Positions 1 to 12,254 of a stretch of 19,464 nt of DNA are shown in pieces. Every line of letters begins with the position of its first letter. The stretch's first letter is position 1. A program made the position numbers and the translations under genes. Source of the stretch: Candidatus Dormiibacterota bacterium (lineage in GTDB: Bacteria > Chloroflexota > Dormibacteria > Aeolococcales > Bog-877); contig JASHRA010000098.1 in assembly GCA_030038765.1 (NCBI GenBank), forward strand, positions 1-19,464. Direction: 5' to 3'. The notes beneath the pieces were generated by a model, which ran no database searches, was not told where the DNA came from, and was given only the letters and a program-made list of their open reading frames with translations.

Positions 1-135
1 GCCCGCTTCGGCCGCGGCACCATCCGCAGCAGCGAGCTGGGACCCGGGGGGGAGGAGGTGGTGATCGCGTTCGAGGGGTCGGGGACGAGGCGCTTCGCGG
101 TCAGCGACGCCATCCTGCGCCGCCTCGATGGCTGA
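1..135 (+). CDS. pcrA: ATP-dependent DNA helicase PcrA/UvrD, C-terminal end (partial)
   Basis: The first 44 codons form an open frame ending in TGA at 133-135; the 5' part lies outside the window. The peptide has the FGxGTI pattern followed by short beta strands (EEVVIAFEGSGTRRFAV) and a final AILRRL. This matches the small Tudor-like C-terminal domain of PcrA/UvrD superfamily 1A helicases, which contacts RNA polymerase and nucleic acid. PcrA unwinds DNA 3'-5' in repair and clears replication-transcription conflicts. The next gene, ligA, starts inside this one with an 8-nt overlap (128-135), which suggests one operon with coupled translation. The pcrA-ligA order is common in Firmicutes and related phyla and supports the call, since the fragment is too short to identify on motifs alone. 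Confidence 0.75.
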   Translation, partial: ARFGRGTIRSSELGPGGEEVVIAFEGSGTRRFAVSDAILRRLDG

Positions 136-2260
136 GCCCGGCGCGGCGGCGCCGACGGTGCCGGCGGCGGCCCGCCGCCGGGCCGCCGAGCTGCGCGAGG
201 AGCTGGCCCACCACAACTACCTCTACTACGTCCTGGACGCTCCCGAGATCGAGGACTCCGACTACGACGCCCTCTTCCGGGAGCTCCAGGAGCTGGAGGC
301 CAGCTATCCCCGGCTCCAGACCAAGGACTCTCCCACCAGGACCGTGGGCGCCCGCGCCTCCACCCCCTTCCGCAAGGTGCGCCACCGGGTGGCCATGTAC
401 TCCCTGCAGAACGCCTTCTCGCTCCAGGAGGTGGACGCCTTCGCCAGCCGGGTGCGCCGGCTGCTGGGGGAGGACCCGGCCCTGGTCGCGGAGCTCAAGA
501 TCGACGGCCTGGCGGTCAGCGTCACCTACGAGCGGGGAGAGCTCAGCCTGGGCGCGACCCGCGGTGACGGGCAGGAGGGGGAGGACGTCACCGCCAACAT
601 CCGGGTCATCTCCGAGGTGCCCCAGCGGCTCGACCCGGGGTCGGTGCCCGGCCTGCCCCAGGCCATCGAGGTGCGGGGCGAGGTCTACATGTCGCGGGAG
701 GCCCTGGCGGAGCTCAACCGGGCCCGGGCGGAGGCAGACCTGCCGCTCTACGCCAACTGCCGCAACGCCGCCGCCGGGAGCCTGCGCCAGCTGGACTGGA
801 GGATCACCGAGGAGCGTCACCTGCAGGCCTTCTTCTACGCCTCCGACCCGCACCCCCTGGGGATCCGCTCCCAGCAGGACCTGCTCGCCTGGCTGGAGGC
901 GTCGGGCTTCCCGGTCAACCCCCACCACCGCTCGCTGCGGGGTCGGGAGGAGGTCGAGGCCTACCTGGAGCGCTGGCGCGAGGAGCGCCACCAGCTCGGC
1001 TACCAGACCGACGGCGTGGTCCTCAAGGTGGACGCCCTGAGCCAGCAGGAGGAGCTGGGCTGGGACAGCCGCACCCCGCGCTGGGCGGTCGCCTTCAAGT
1101 TCCCCCCCGAGGAGCGGGAGACCCGGGTGCGCGAGATCCAGGTCAGCATCGGCCGGACCGGCGTCGCCACCCCGGTGGCGATCCTGGACCCGGTCCTGGT
1201 GGCGGGCTCCACGGTGGAGCGGGCCACCCTGCACAACGAGGACCAGGTCCGCGCCAAGGACATCCGGGTCGGGGACACGGTGGTGCTGCGCAAGGCCGGG
1301 GAGGTGATCCCGGAGGTGGTCCGGGTGGTGCTGGAGCGGCGCCGGCGGGGCAGCCGCCGCTTCCACATGCCCAAGGCCTGCCCCGTCTGCGCCACCCAGC
1401 TGGTGCGGGAGGAGGGCGAGGCGGCCACCCGCTGCCCCAACCCGCTCTGCCCCGCCCAGCGGCTCCAGCGCCTCATCCACTTCGTGAGCCGGGGCGCGCT
1501 CGACATCGACCGCTGCGGCCCCAAGGTGCTGGAGGAGCTGCTCCAGCGGGGCTGGGTGGAGACCCCGGCCGACCTCTTCGGGCTCTCGCCGGAGCGCCTG
1601 GAGCAGCTCTCCATGCTGGGCCGGCGCTCGGCGCGCCAGCTCCAGGCCGCCATCCAGTCCCGCCGCCACCCCAGCCTGGAGCGCTTCGTCTACGCCCTGG
1701 GGCTGCCCCACGTCGGGGAGAGCACGGCCCGGCTCCTGGCCCAGCACTTCGGCAGCCTGGAGGCGCTCCGCGCCGCCGACCAGGAGGCCGCCACCCAGGT
1801 GGGGGGGATCGGCCCGACGGTGGGGGCGGCGGTGAGCGACTTCTTCGCCAGCGAGGGGGGCAGGGCGCTGGTCGACCGGCTGCTCCAGGCGGGCGTCAGC
1901 CCGAGCCAGGCGGAGCGGGCCGGCGGACCCTGGCTGGGCCGGACCCTGGTCCTGACCGGGAGCCTCGGCGGGCGCACCCGGGCCGAGGCCGAGCAGCTGA
2001 TCCGCCAGCTGGGCGGAAGCGCCGCCAGCAGCGTCTCGCGCAAGACCTACGCCGTGATAGCGGGCGAGGGGGCGGGCACCAAGCTGGAGGCGGCCCGGCG
2101 GCTCAAGGTGCCGGTGCTCGACGAGGCACAGTTCGAGGCCTGGCTGGAGCGTCCTGAGAGCGAGCCCTGGGCCCCGGAAGATGGCGATGGAGCAGCCGGG
2201 GCCGACGCGGAGACGGCGCCCGACCCGGCTGCCGGGCCACCCCCGGCGGGCTCGGCGTGA
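128..2260 (+). CDS. ligA: NAD-dependent DNA ligase LigA
   Basis: 710 residues, slightly longer than the usual 670-ish. LigA seals 3'-OH/5'-phosphate nicks using NAD+ in replication and excision repair. Visible in order: an N-terminal Ia domain (about 15-75) with the HHNYLYYVLD NMN-binding pattern; the nucleotidyltransferase domain with the KIDG adenylation motif, catalytic Lys124; an OB fold; a four-cysteine zinc finger at C418, C421, C436 and C441; helix-hairpin-helix repeats (about 445-590); and a BRCT domain (about 598-678). A tail of about 30 residues rich in Ala, Pro, Glu and Asp follows the BRCT domain and looks disordered. The ATG at 128 overlaps the helicase stop by 8 nt and the Ia domain begins soon after, so this start is preferred. 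All key residues are present. A convergent unknown gene lies 101 nt downstream. Confidence 0.97.
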   Translation: MAEPGAAAPTVPAAARRRAAELREELAHHNYLYYVLDAPEIEDSDYDALFRELQELEASYPRLQTKDSPTRTVGARASTPFRKVRHRVAMYSLQNAFSLQEVDAFASRVRRLLGEDPALVAELKIDGLAVSVTYERGELSLGATRGDGQEGEDVTANIRVISEVPQRLDPGSVPGLPQAIEVRGEVYMSREALAELNRARAEADLPLYANCRNAAAGSLRQLDWRITEERHLQAFFYASDPHPLGIRSQQDLLAWLEASGFPVNPHHRSLRGREEVEAYLERWREERHQLGYQTDGVVLKVDALSQQEELGWDSRTPRWAVAFKFPPEERETRVREIQVSIGRTGVATPVAILDPVLVAGSTVERATLHNEDQVRAKDIRVGDTVVLRKAGEVIPEVVRVVLERRRRGSRRFHMPKACPVCATQLVREEGEAATRCPNPLCPAQRLQRLIHFVSRGALDIDRCGPKVLEELLQRGWVETPADLFGLSPERLEQLSMLGRRSARQLQAAIQSRRHPSLERFVYALGLPHVGESTARLLAQHFGSLEALRAADQEAATQVGGIGPTVGAAVSDFFASEGGRALVDRLLQAGVSPSQAERAGGPWLGRTLVLTGSLGGRTRAEAEQLIRQLGGSAASSVSRKTYAVIAGEGAGTKLEAARRLKVPVLDEAQFEAWLERPESEPWAPEDGDGAAGADAETAPDPAAGPPPAGSA

Positions 2261-2283
2261 GGCCGCGGCGGAGGGACCGGCCG

Positions 2284-2302
2284 GGGCCAGCGAGCCTGGC
2301 CC
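2284..2302. terminator. Candidate hairpin between convergent ligA and the 151-aa gene
   Basis: In the 101-nt gap between the two convergent stop codons there is a perfect 7-bp stem, GGGCCAG / CTGGCCC, with the 5-nt loop CGAGC. It could end transcription from either side. No run of T follows on either strand, so it is not a standard intrinsic terminator, and GC-rich DNA makes such stems by chance. Confidence 0.3.
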
Positions 2303-2361
2303 ACCGGCCCTGAGCCGGAGGGGGCGGGGCTGGCCGGGGCGGGAGCCGCCACCGGCGTCGG

Positions 2362-2817
2362 CTAGAGGTTGTGCCCGTCCGCTGGTCTCGAGAGGAGGCC
2401 GGAGACGATCTCCTCGGCCTGACCCAGCCGCCGCTCCTGGGAGGCGGTGAGGGTCGCGGACCACTGACGCGCCGCCTCCAGCGACCTGAGGGCCTGCCCC
2501 AGGGCCAGCTCCAAGACGTGAGCCCTGGTCCTCTCCGCCAGCTCCTCCTCGATGATGGCGAGGTCGGCGCCCAGGCCCCGGGCCAGGGCGCCCCAGCGGT
2601 CTCGGGCCTGCTCCAGGTCGCGCGCCGCCTCCTCCAGGGCCACCTGGGCCTTGTTGCTGGCCCGGCGTGCGCCCGAGATGGGGCGGCAGCGCTGCACCGC
2701 GAGCGCGCCGACCTCGCCCGACTGGTCCACGAGGCGACGGGCCAGGCGGCTGGCGACGAAGGCCCGGACCACCGCTTCCAGGGCGTCCGGGCCCGGTCCG
2801 GAGTCGGGCTGGCTCAT
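2362..2817 (-). CDS. Hypothetical helical protein, 151 aa
   Basis: I do not recognise a family. The frame opens further upstream, but the ATG at 2817 is preceded by AAGGAGG (2824-2830), an almost ideal Shine-Dalgarno sequence at suitable spacing, which fixes the start. The product is 151 residues with no signal peptide or membrane segment. It is rich in Ala, Leu, Glu, Arg and Gln. Residues about 55-140 are almost free of proline and glycine and show leucine/alanine heptad-like spacing (ALEEAARDLEQARDRW, then EEELAERTRAHVLELALGQAL), so a long alpha-helical or coiled-coil hairpin is likely. GC-ending codons dominate as in neighbouring genes, supporting real coding. It stands alone, convergent with ligA and divergent from gatC, and shares the gatC promoter region. 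A structural or scaffold role is possible; no function can be assigned. Confidence 0.75.
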   Translation of the reverse strand: MSQPDSGPGPDALEAVVRAFVASRLARRLVDQSGEVGALAVQRCRPISGARRASNKAQVALEEAARDLEQARDRWGALARGLGADLAIIEEELAERTRAHVLELALGQALRSLEAARQWSATLTASQERRLGQAEEIVSGLLSRPADGHNL

Positions 2818-2828
2818 GGGGCTCCTCC

Positions 2829-2856
2829 TTGGCCCTGAAGTGGGCGCTCCTATAAT
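2829..2856 (+). promoter_or_regulatory. gatCAB promoter, consensus -10 next to the gatC start
   Basis: A perfect TATAAT at 2851-2856 with TTGGCC at 2829-2834 (4 of 6 matches to TTGACA), 16 bp apart. The gatC ATG lies 9 nt after the -10 box and no ribosome binding site is present. The transcript should therefore start at or within about three bases of the ATG. The -35 element overlaps the Shine-Dalgarno sequence of the divergent 151-aa gene. The same AT-rich patch read backwards (GGATTATA) could be that gene's -10 region. Confidence 0.75.
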
Positions 2857-2865
2857 CCAGCCCGG

Positions 2866-3183
2866 ATGCAGCAGGAGCGTGCCAGCTCGCCCTCGGGGCG
2901 CTGGATCGACCTCGAAGAGGTCTCGAAGGTCAGCAGCCTGGCCCGCCTCGGGCTCTCCGAGGAGGAGCTGGAGGGGCTGGCCCGGCAGCTGGACCAGATC
3001 GTCGCCGCCGTGGCCAAGCTCTCCGAGGCCGACGTCTCCGGGGTCGACCCGACGGCCCAGGTGGGCGGGCTGCACAACATCTGCCGCGACGACGAGCCAC
3101 GGCCCTGCCTCAGTGCCGAGGCGGCCATCGGCAACGCCAGCCAGACCTCGGCCGGGCTCCTCCGCGTGCCGGCGATCCAGTGA
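2866..3183 (+). CDS. gatC: Asp-tRNA(Asn)/Glu-tRNA(Gln) amidotransferase subunit C
   Basis: 105 residues, normal for the family (about 95-105). GatC is the small helical subunit that wraps around GatA and GatB and stabilises the GatCAB amidotransferase in the cytoplasm. The typical N-terminal pattern is visible: a start helix with VSKVSSLARLGLSEEELEGLARQL, then DQIVAAVAKLSEADVSGVDPTA. The C-terminal part carries the usual R-D-D/E-P segment before a final hydrophobic stretch. Start: the ATG at 2866 lies 9 nt downstream of a perfect -10 box without a Shine-Dalgarno sequence, pointing to a leaderless or near-leaderless mRNA. The stop overlaps the gatA GTG start in a GTGA tetranucleotide. Confidence 0.95.
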   Translation: MQQERASSPSGRWIDLEEVSKVSSLARLGLSEEELEGLARQLDQIVAAVAKLSEADVSGVDPTAQVGGLHNICRDDEPRPCLSAEAAIGNASQTSAGLLRVPAIQ

Positions 3184-4651
3184 CGCTGCTGGAGGAGCCG
3201 ATCCCGGAGCTGGCCCGCCGCCTGCGCCGGCGCCAGGTCTCGGCGGTGGAGCTGGCCCGCGAGTCGCTGGCGCAGGTCGAGCGCATCGACCCGGGGCTGG
3301 GCGCCTTCCTCCGGACCACGCCCGAGCTGGCCCTGGCCGCGGCCGAGGAGGCCGACCGTAGGCTGGCCGCGGATCCCGAGGGCAGCTCGCCGCTCTGCGG
3401 CATCCCCCTCGCCTACAAGGACGTCCTCTGCACCGAGGGGGTGGAGACCACCGCCGCCAGCCAGATCCTGCGCGGCTTCGTGCCGCCCTACAGCGCCACC
3501 GCCGTGGCCCGGCTCAACGCCCTGGGGGCGGTCCCGATCGGGAAGGTCAACTGCGACGAGTTCGCCATGGGCAGCTCCAACGAGAACTCCAGCTACCAGA
3601 CGACGCGCAACCCCTGGGAGCTGGACCGGGTCCCCGGCGGCAGCAGCGGGGGCTCCGCGGTGGCGGTCGCCTCGCGCCTCGTCTGCGCCGCCCTGGGCAG
3701 CGACACCGGGGGCTCGATCCGCCTCCCGGCATCCTTCACCGGTGTGGTCGGCTACAAGCCCACCTACGGCCGCGTCAGCCGCTACGGGCTGATCGCCTTC
3801 GCCAGCTCGCTGGACCAGGTGGGGCCGCTCACCAAGACGGTCGAGGAGGCGGCCCTCGTCCTCGCCGCCATCGCCGGCCCCGACCCGCACGACAGCACCA
3901 CCCTGCAGGAGCCGGTGGGGGACCTCTTGGCTGGCCTCGAGCAGGGGGTCAGGGGGCTGCGGCTGGGCATCCCCCGGGAGTACCTGGAGGTCGGCATCGA
4001 GGCCCCGGTGGAGCGCGTCTTCGAGAGCTCGGTGGAGCTGCTCCGGGGCCTGGGGGCGGAGATCTCGGAGATCAGCCTGCCCACCACCGAGTACGCCCTC
4101 GCCGCCTACTACGTGATCGCGCCGGCCGAGGTCAGCAGCAACCTGGCGCGCATGGACGGGGTGCGCTTCGGCCCCGGCGCGGAGCGCGCCCAGAGCCTGC
4201 GCCAGGCCTACGAGACGGCTCGCCACCGCGGCTTCGGGCCCGAGGTCCGCCGCCGCATCGCGCTCGGCACCTACGCCCTCAGCAGCGGCTACTACGACGC
4301 CTACTACCTGCGCGCCCAGAAGGTGCGCACCCTGGTGGCGCAGGACTTCGCCCAGGCCTTCGAGAAGGTGGACGCGGTGATCTCCCCGACCGCGCCCACG
4401 GCCGCCTTCCGCCTCGGCGAGCGCACCGCCGACCCCCTCGCCATGTACGCCACCGACATCCTCACCCTGCCCGCCAACCTCGCCGGCGTGAGCGGGATCT
4501 CGGTCCCGGCCGGCTTCGCCGAGGGGCTGCCGGTCGGCCTGCAGGTGCTGGGGCCCTCCCTGGGCGAGGCCATGTGCCTGCGCGTGGCCCGGGCGCTGGA
4601 GCGGGAGCTGGAGATCTGGCGCCAGGCCCCGCCCCTGGAGCGGGTGGCGGC

Positions 4652-4655
<4 letters not shown>
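3180..4655 (+). CDS. gatA: Asp-tRNA(Asn)/Glu-tRNA(Gln) amidotransferase subunit A
   Basis: 491 residues, the usual length. GatA is the amidase-signature subunit: it hydrolyses glutamine and passes ammonia through a tunnel to GatB. The Ser-cisSer-Lys triad is complete: Lys80 in GIPLAYKD, Ser155 in GGSSGGSA and the nucleophile Ser179 in GSDTGGSIRLPA. The pattern GYKPTYGRVSRYGLIAFASSLDQVGP is typical of GatA rather than of other amidases. The C-terminal half also fits, with the YYDAYYLRAQKVRTL segment and ISPTAPTAAFRLGE. It starts with GTG at 3180, overlapping the gatC stop by 4 nt, and its TGA overlaps the gatB GTG in the same way, so the three subunits are probably made by coupled translation in equal amounts. 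Confidence 0.98.
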
Positions 4656-6117
<1,462 letters not shown>

Positions 6118-6121
<4 letters not shown>

Positions 6122-7383
6122 GCCCGGCCGAGGGCCGGCCCCAGGGCGAGCTACGGCCCGGGGATCTGGTCCGCCTCAGCTGCACCTCCATGGCCCACCG
6201 GGGCCTCGGTGTCTCCCGCCTCCAGGGGCGCGTGGTCTTCCTCTTCGCCGCTGCCCCCGGCGAGGAGGTGACGGCGCGCGTGACCAAGGTCAGGCGCCAC
6301 TACGCCTTCGCCGACACGGTGGAGGTCCACCGGGCCTCCCCGGAGCGGGTGGAGCCCCCCTGTCCCTACTTCGGCCGCTGTGGCGGCTGCCAGCTCCAGC
6401 ACCTCAGCTACGGGGCCCAGCTGGAGGCCAAGCGCTCCGTCCTGCTGGAGGCGCTGGCGGGCGCGGGGCTGGGCCGCCTCCCGGAGCCGGAGCTGGCCCC
6501 GGCCGCGGACCCCTGGCGCTACCGCTGGCGCGGCGAGTTCCACCTCGGCCCGGCCGCGGGCAGCCTGGGCTTCACCGCGCGAGCCGGCTACCAGGTGGTC
6601 CCGATCGAGGACTGCCTCATCCACCAGCGGGCCCTGACCGCCGAACTCGGGCGCCTGGGGGAGGCGGCGGGCCAGCTGCGGCCACGACCCCAGACCCTGC
6701 TCCTCACCCTGGGCCAGGGGGGAGAGCAGCTGCTGGTCCAGGCCCGGCCCCGGCCCGAGGCCGGCCAGGCCCTGGTGAGCGCCGCCCAGGCGGCGGGCGC
6801 GGGCCTCCAGCTGACCGACGAGTCGACCCAGCTGAGCTACCGGGGACGCCAGTTCCGGGTCTTCCCCGAGGCCTTCGTCCAGGTTAACCAGGGCACCCTT
6901 GCGGCGCTCTACGAACCGGTCGTGGAGTGGCTCCGCCCCGAGCTCCCGGGGGAGTCCGTGATCGACGCCTACGGCGGCCTCGGGGTGCTCAGCCTGCGCC
7001 TCGCCGAGGAGGGCGCCCGGGTCACCGTGATCGAGTCCAACCCCGTCTCAGCGCGCCTCTGCCGGCTCCACGCGGACATGCACGGCTTCCCCGAGCTGGA
7101 GGTCGTGTGCGCGCCCGTGGAGGAGGAGCTGCCGCGGCAGGGGCCGGCGCGGGCGGTGGTGCTGGACCCGCCCCGGGCCGGGCTCGCCCCCCAGGTCAGC
7201 GGCTGGCTTGGCCTGGCCGGTCCTCCCACGCTGGCCTACCTCAGCTGCGAGGTGTCGGCGCTGGCCCGGGACCTGCGGACCCTGTGCCGGCTCGGCCCCT
7301 ACCGCCTGGAGCGGCTCCGGCTGGTCGACATGTTCCCCCAGACCTACCACTTCGAGACCGTCTGCCTGCTGCGCCGGAGCTGA
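6118..7383 (+). CDS. TRAM-domain RNA (uracil-5-)-methyltransferase, RlmD/TrmA family
   Basis: 421 residues from a TTG at 6118 that overlaps the gatB stop (TTGA). The frame stays open far upstream inside gatB, but homology begins here. The N-terminal TRAM beta-barrel covers about 11-70. Next comes an iron-sulfur cysteine set, C82, C88, C91 (CPYFGRCGGC) and C166 (EDC), as in RlmD. The Rossmann-type SAM domain has VIDAYGGLGVLSLRLA, DPPR at D350, the catalytic nucleophile Cys377 and general base Glu413 (TYHFET). The protein methylates C5 of a uridine in 23S rRNA or tRNA. The exact target (U1939, U747 or tRNA U54) cannot be told from sequence. The nucleophile motif reads SCEVSALARDL where most relatives have SCNPxTLARDL. 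It is the last gene of the gatCAB run. Confidence 0.92.
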
Positions 7384-7406
7384 CGCCGCGGCGCGGCGGG
7401 ACCTCG

Positions 7407-7428
7407 GATACTGGGCGACGGCTCGCCC
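7407..7428 (+). promoter_or_regulatory. Possible dnaE promoter box and leader hairpin
   Basis: The 72-nt gap before dnaE contains GATACT (7407-7412), a -10-like hexamer with no visible -35 element. It is directly followed by a perfect 6-bp stem, GGGCGA / TCGCCC (7413-7418 and 7423-7428), with a CGGC loop. If the hexamer is a real -10 box, the hairpin would lie at the extreme 5' end of the dnaE mRNA. Chance is a real alternative in this GC-rich DNA. Confidence 0.25.
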
Positions 7429-7455
7429 GGGGATCCGCCACAGCACAGGGGGCTC

Positions 7456-11046
<3,591 letters not shown>

Positions 11047-11053
11047 GCCCGTC

Positions 11054-11623
11054 TCAGGCCTGCTGCAGGCCCCTCGTGAGGATGGGGAAGAGCACCTGGG
11101 CGAGGGCGATGTAGACGACCACCGCGATCACCAGCCCGATCATGGCCGCCATGTCCGCCTGGACCCGGGCGCTGCGCTGGATGGGCGCCACCAGGCGGTC
11201 CGTGATCCGACGCAGCGAGTAGACGAAGGGATGCCAGGGATCGACGTGGAGGAAGCCCAGCAGGACCCGGATCAGGAGCAGGACCAGGATCACCAGCACC
11301 AGCGCGCTGATGAACTGGAAGATCACGTCGAATACGGTCGAGATGAGGTTGACGAAGCCGGTCGAGGCCAGCTCCTGGAGCAGCTCGGCCACGGCGTAGA
11401 CCACGATCAGGGCCAGCAGGGGGGAGAAGTCGAGTCCCGCGATGGCGGGCAGGAAGCGCCGGATGGGACGGATCACCGGCATCACCAGGGACTCCAGCAG
11501 GCGCCCGATCGGGGTGGCGTAGGCGTCGGGGAAGAAGGACATGAAGGCCCAGGCCAGGATGCAGATCATGTAGATGTAGAGGAGCCAGGAGACGTCCTGG
11601 ACCAGGATCTCGGCCAGGTGCAC
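11054..11623 (-). CDS. Duplicated YggT-family membrane protein
   Basis: 189 residues from the GTG at 11623; a TTG nine codons further upstream is the alternative. Two YggT units follow each other. The first (about 5-85) has a hydrophobic helix, then PIGRLLESLVMPVIRPIRRFLP and a second hydrophobic helix ending in VYAVAEL. The second (about 105-185) has the same layout with HPFVYSLRRITDRLVAPIQR between helices. Four main membrane segments are expected. YggT proteins occur in the cytoplasmic membrane of bacteria and chloroplasts (CCB3), with roles proposed in cell division, cytochrome maturation or osmotic stress; the biochemical function is unknown. In many Gram-positive bacteria yggT sits in the division cluster near sepF, but here it stands alone beside dnaE. 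The GTG start lies 7 nt after a TATACT box with no Shine-Dalgarno sequence. Confidence 0.85.
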   Translation of the reverse strand: MHLAEILVQDVSWLLYIYMICILAWAFMSFFPDAYATPIGRLLESLVMPVIRPIRRFLPAIAGLDFSPLLALIVVYAVAELLQELASTGFVNLISTVFDVIFQFISALVLVILVLLLIRVLLGFLHVDPWHPFVYSLRRITDRLVAPIQRSARVQADMAAMIGLVIAVVVYIALAQVLFPILTRGLQQA

Positions 11624-11630
11624 GGCGCCG

Positions 11631-11636
11631 AGTATA
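11631..11636 (-). promoter_or_regulatory. -10 box of the YggT gene, leaderless layout
   Basis: Read on the minus strand, TATACT is followed by the 7 nt CGGCGCC and then the GTG start codon. Transcription initiating at the usual distance would begin on the G of GTG. No good -35 match lies 16-18 bp upstream. If this promoter is used, the TTG start at 11650 would be untranscribed from it. Confidence 0.6.
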
Positions 11637-11689
11637 GATCGAGATCCCAAGGGGTCCCCGGGCGCCGAGGGCCAGGGGGCGGGGCCCGG

Positions 11690-11737
11690 GGCTGAGCCGA
11701 CCCGGCCGTTCCGACGGCTGGGGGACGGGGCTCAGCC
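11690..11737 (-). terminator. Hairpin at the 3' end of the HxlR gene
   Basis: The arms GGCTGAGCC (11690-11698) and GGCTCAGCC (11729-11737) are exact reverse complements, and an inner GCCG / CGGC stem (11705-11708, 11715-11718) nests between them. The distal arm overlaps the HxlR stop codon at 11732-11734. The structure would form at the end of that mRNA, before the YggT promoter. There is no T tract, so it may be a factor-dependent terminator, an mRNA end-stabilising stem, or chance. Confidence 0.35.
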
Positions 11738-12211
11738 GGGGGGCCGGCGGCGCGCCGCCGCCAGCTCACCCACCTCGTGGCCCTGCTCGCAGACGAGGCG
11801 TGTCGCCACCGGCGCCCCGCAGCCGTCGTGGCTCAGCTCCAGCGGCCCGCCGTCCTGCTGCAGCCAGCGGTCCCCCCACTGCATCAGGGCCACGAAGGCG
11901 GGCATGAAGTCCACCCCCATGGCGGTGAGGGCGTAGCCCTGGCGGGAGCGGGAGCCCGGCTCCTGGTAGGCCTGCCGCCGGAGGAGGCCGGCCGCGACCA
12001 GCTCCCGGAGCCGGCTCGCGGTCAGCGGCTCGCTGAGCCCACTGCGGGCCACGAACTCGTCGAATCGGGTGGCGCCGTAGAAGGCCTCGCGAAGCAGCAC
12101 CAGGGTGGAGCGGGACCTCAGCAGCTGGGCCGCCTTGGCCACGGAGCAGCCGGTCGCGGTCCAGGAGCCCCGCGGCTCCAGCTCGCCGGTCATGCGGATC
12201 ACGCCGTTCAC
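11732..12211 (-). CDS. HxlR-family winged-helix transcriptional regulator
   Basis: 159 residues from the GTG at 12211; an ATG six codons later is the alternative. The HxlR pattern is clear: CSVAKAAQLLRSRSTLVLLREAFYGATRFDEFVARSGLSEPLTASRLRELVAAGLL, then a wing with YALTAMG, then a dimer helix. HxlR proteins bind DNA as dimers. The cysteine at the head of the domain (C22) matches the redox- or electrophile-sensing Cys of members such as HypR and YodB, so thiol sensing is plausible. The C-terminal extension holds H128, C131, C141 and H145, which might bind a metal; this is inference. The gene is divergent from an MFS exporter across 43 nt containing an inverted repeat, the classic layout of a local repressor controlling itself and the exporter. 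The -10 box TATCCT lies 6 nt before the GTG. Confidence 0.92.
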   Translation of the reverse strand: MNGVIRMTGELEPRGSWTATGCSVAKAAQLLRSRSTLVLLREAFYGATRFDEFVARSGLSEPLTASRLRELVAAGLLRRQAYQEPGSRSRQGYALTAMGVDFMPAFVALMQWGDRWLQQDGGPLELSHDGCGAPVATRLVCEQGHEVGELAAARRRPPG

Positions 12212-12217
12212 CCCCAG

Positions 12218-12223
12218 AGGATA
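12218..12223 (-). promoter_or_regulatory. -10 box of the HxlR gene, leaderless layout
   Basis: TATCCT on the minus strand, then 6 nt (CTGGGG), then the GTG start at 12211. Transcription would start on or one base beside the G of the start codon. The box directly abuts the inverted repeat at 12224-12249, so a protein bound there would cover the space between the -10 and -35 positions. Confidence 0.55.
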
Positions 12224-12249
12224 GCTGACTTAACCGTAGTTAGGACAGC
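12224..12249. promoter_or_regulatory. Inverted repeat, likely HxlR operator
   Basis: The left arm GCTGACTTAAC (12224-12234) and the right arm GTTAGGACAGC (12239-12249) are reverse complements at 9 of 11 positions, with a 4-bp CGTA spacer. The repeat nearly fills the gap between the divergent regulator and exporter, ends 5 bp before the MFS start codon and abuts the regulator's -10 box. The size and two-fold symmetry suit a winged-helix dimer. The patch is also less GC-rich than its surroundings, as expected for a promoter and operator. Confidence 0.7.
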
Positions 12250-12254
12250 ATGGT

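Noticed and set aside
101..2464. A 787-codon minus-strand frame opposite ligA
   Set aside because: Same cause: a compositional shadow of ligA, with biased, domain-free translation. LigA has every expected motif on the plus strand.
2371..2838. Plus-strand open frame opposite the 151-aa gene
   Set aside because: It has no ribosome binding site comparable with the AAGGAGG on the other strand and reads as biased low complexity; the minus-strand gene has the better codon use and start.
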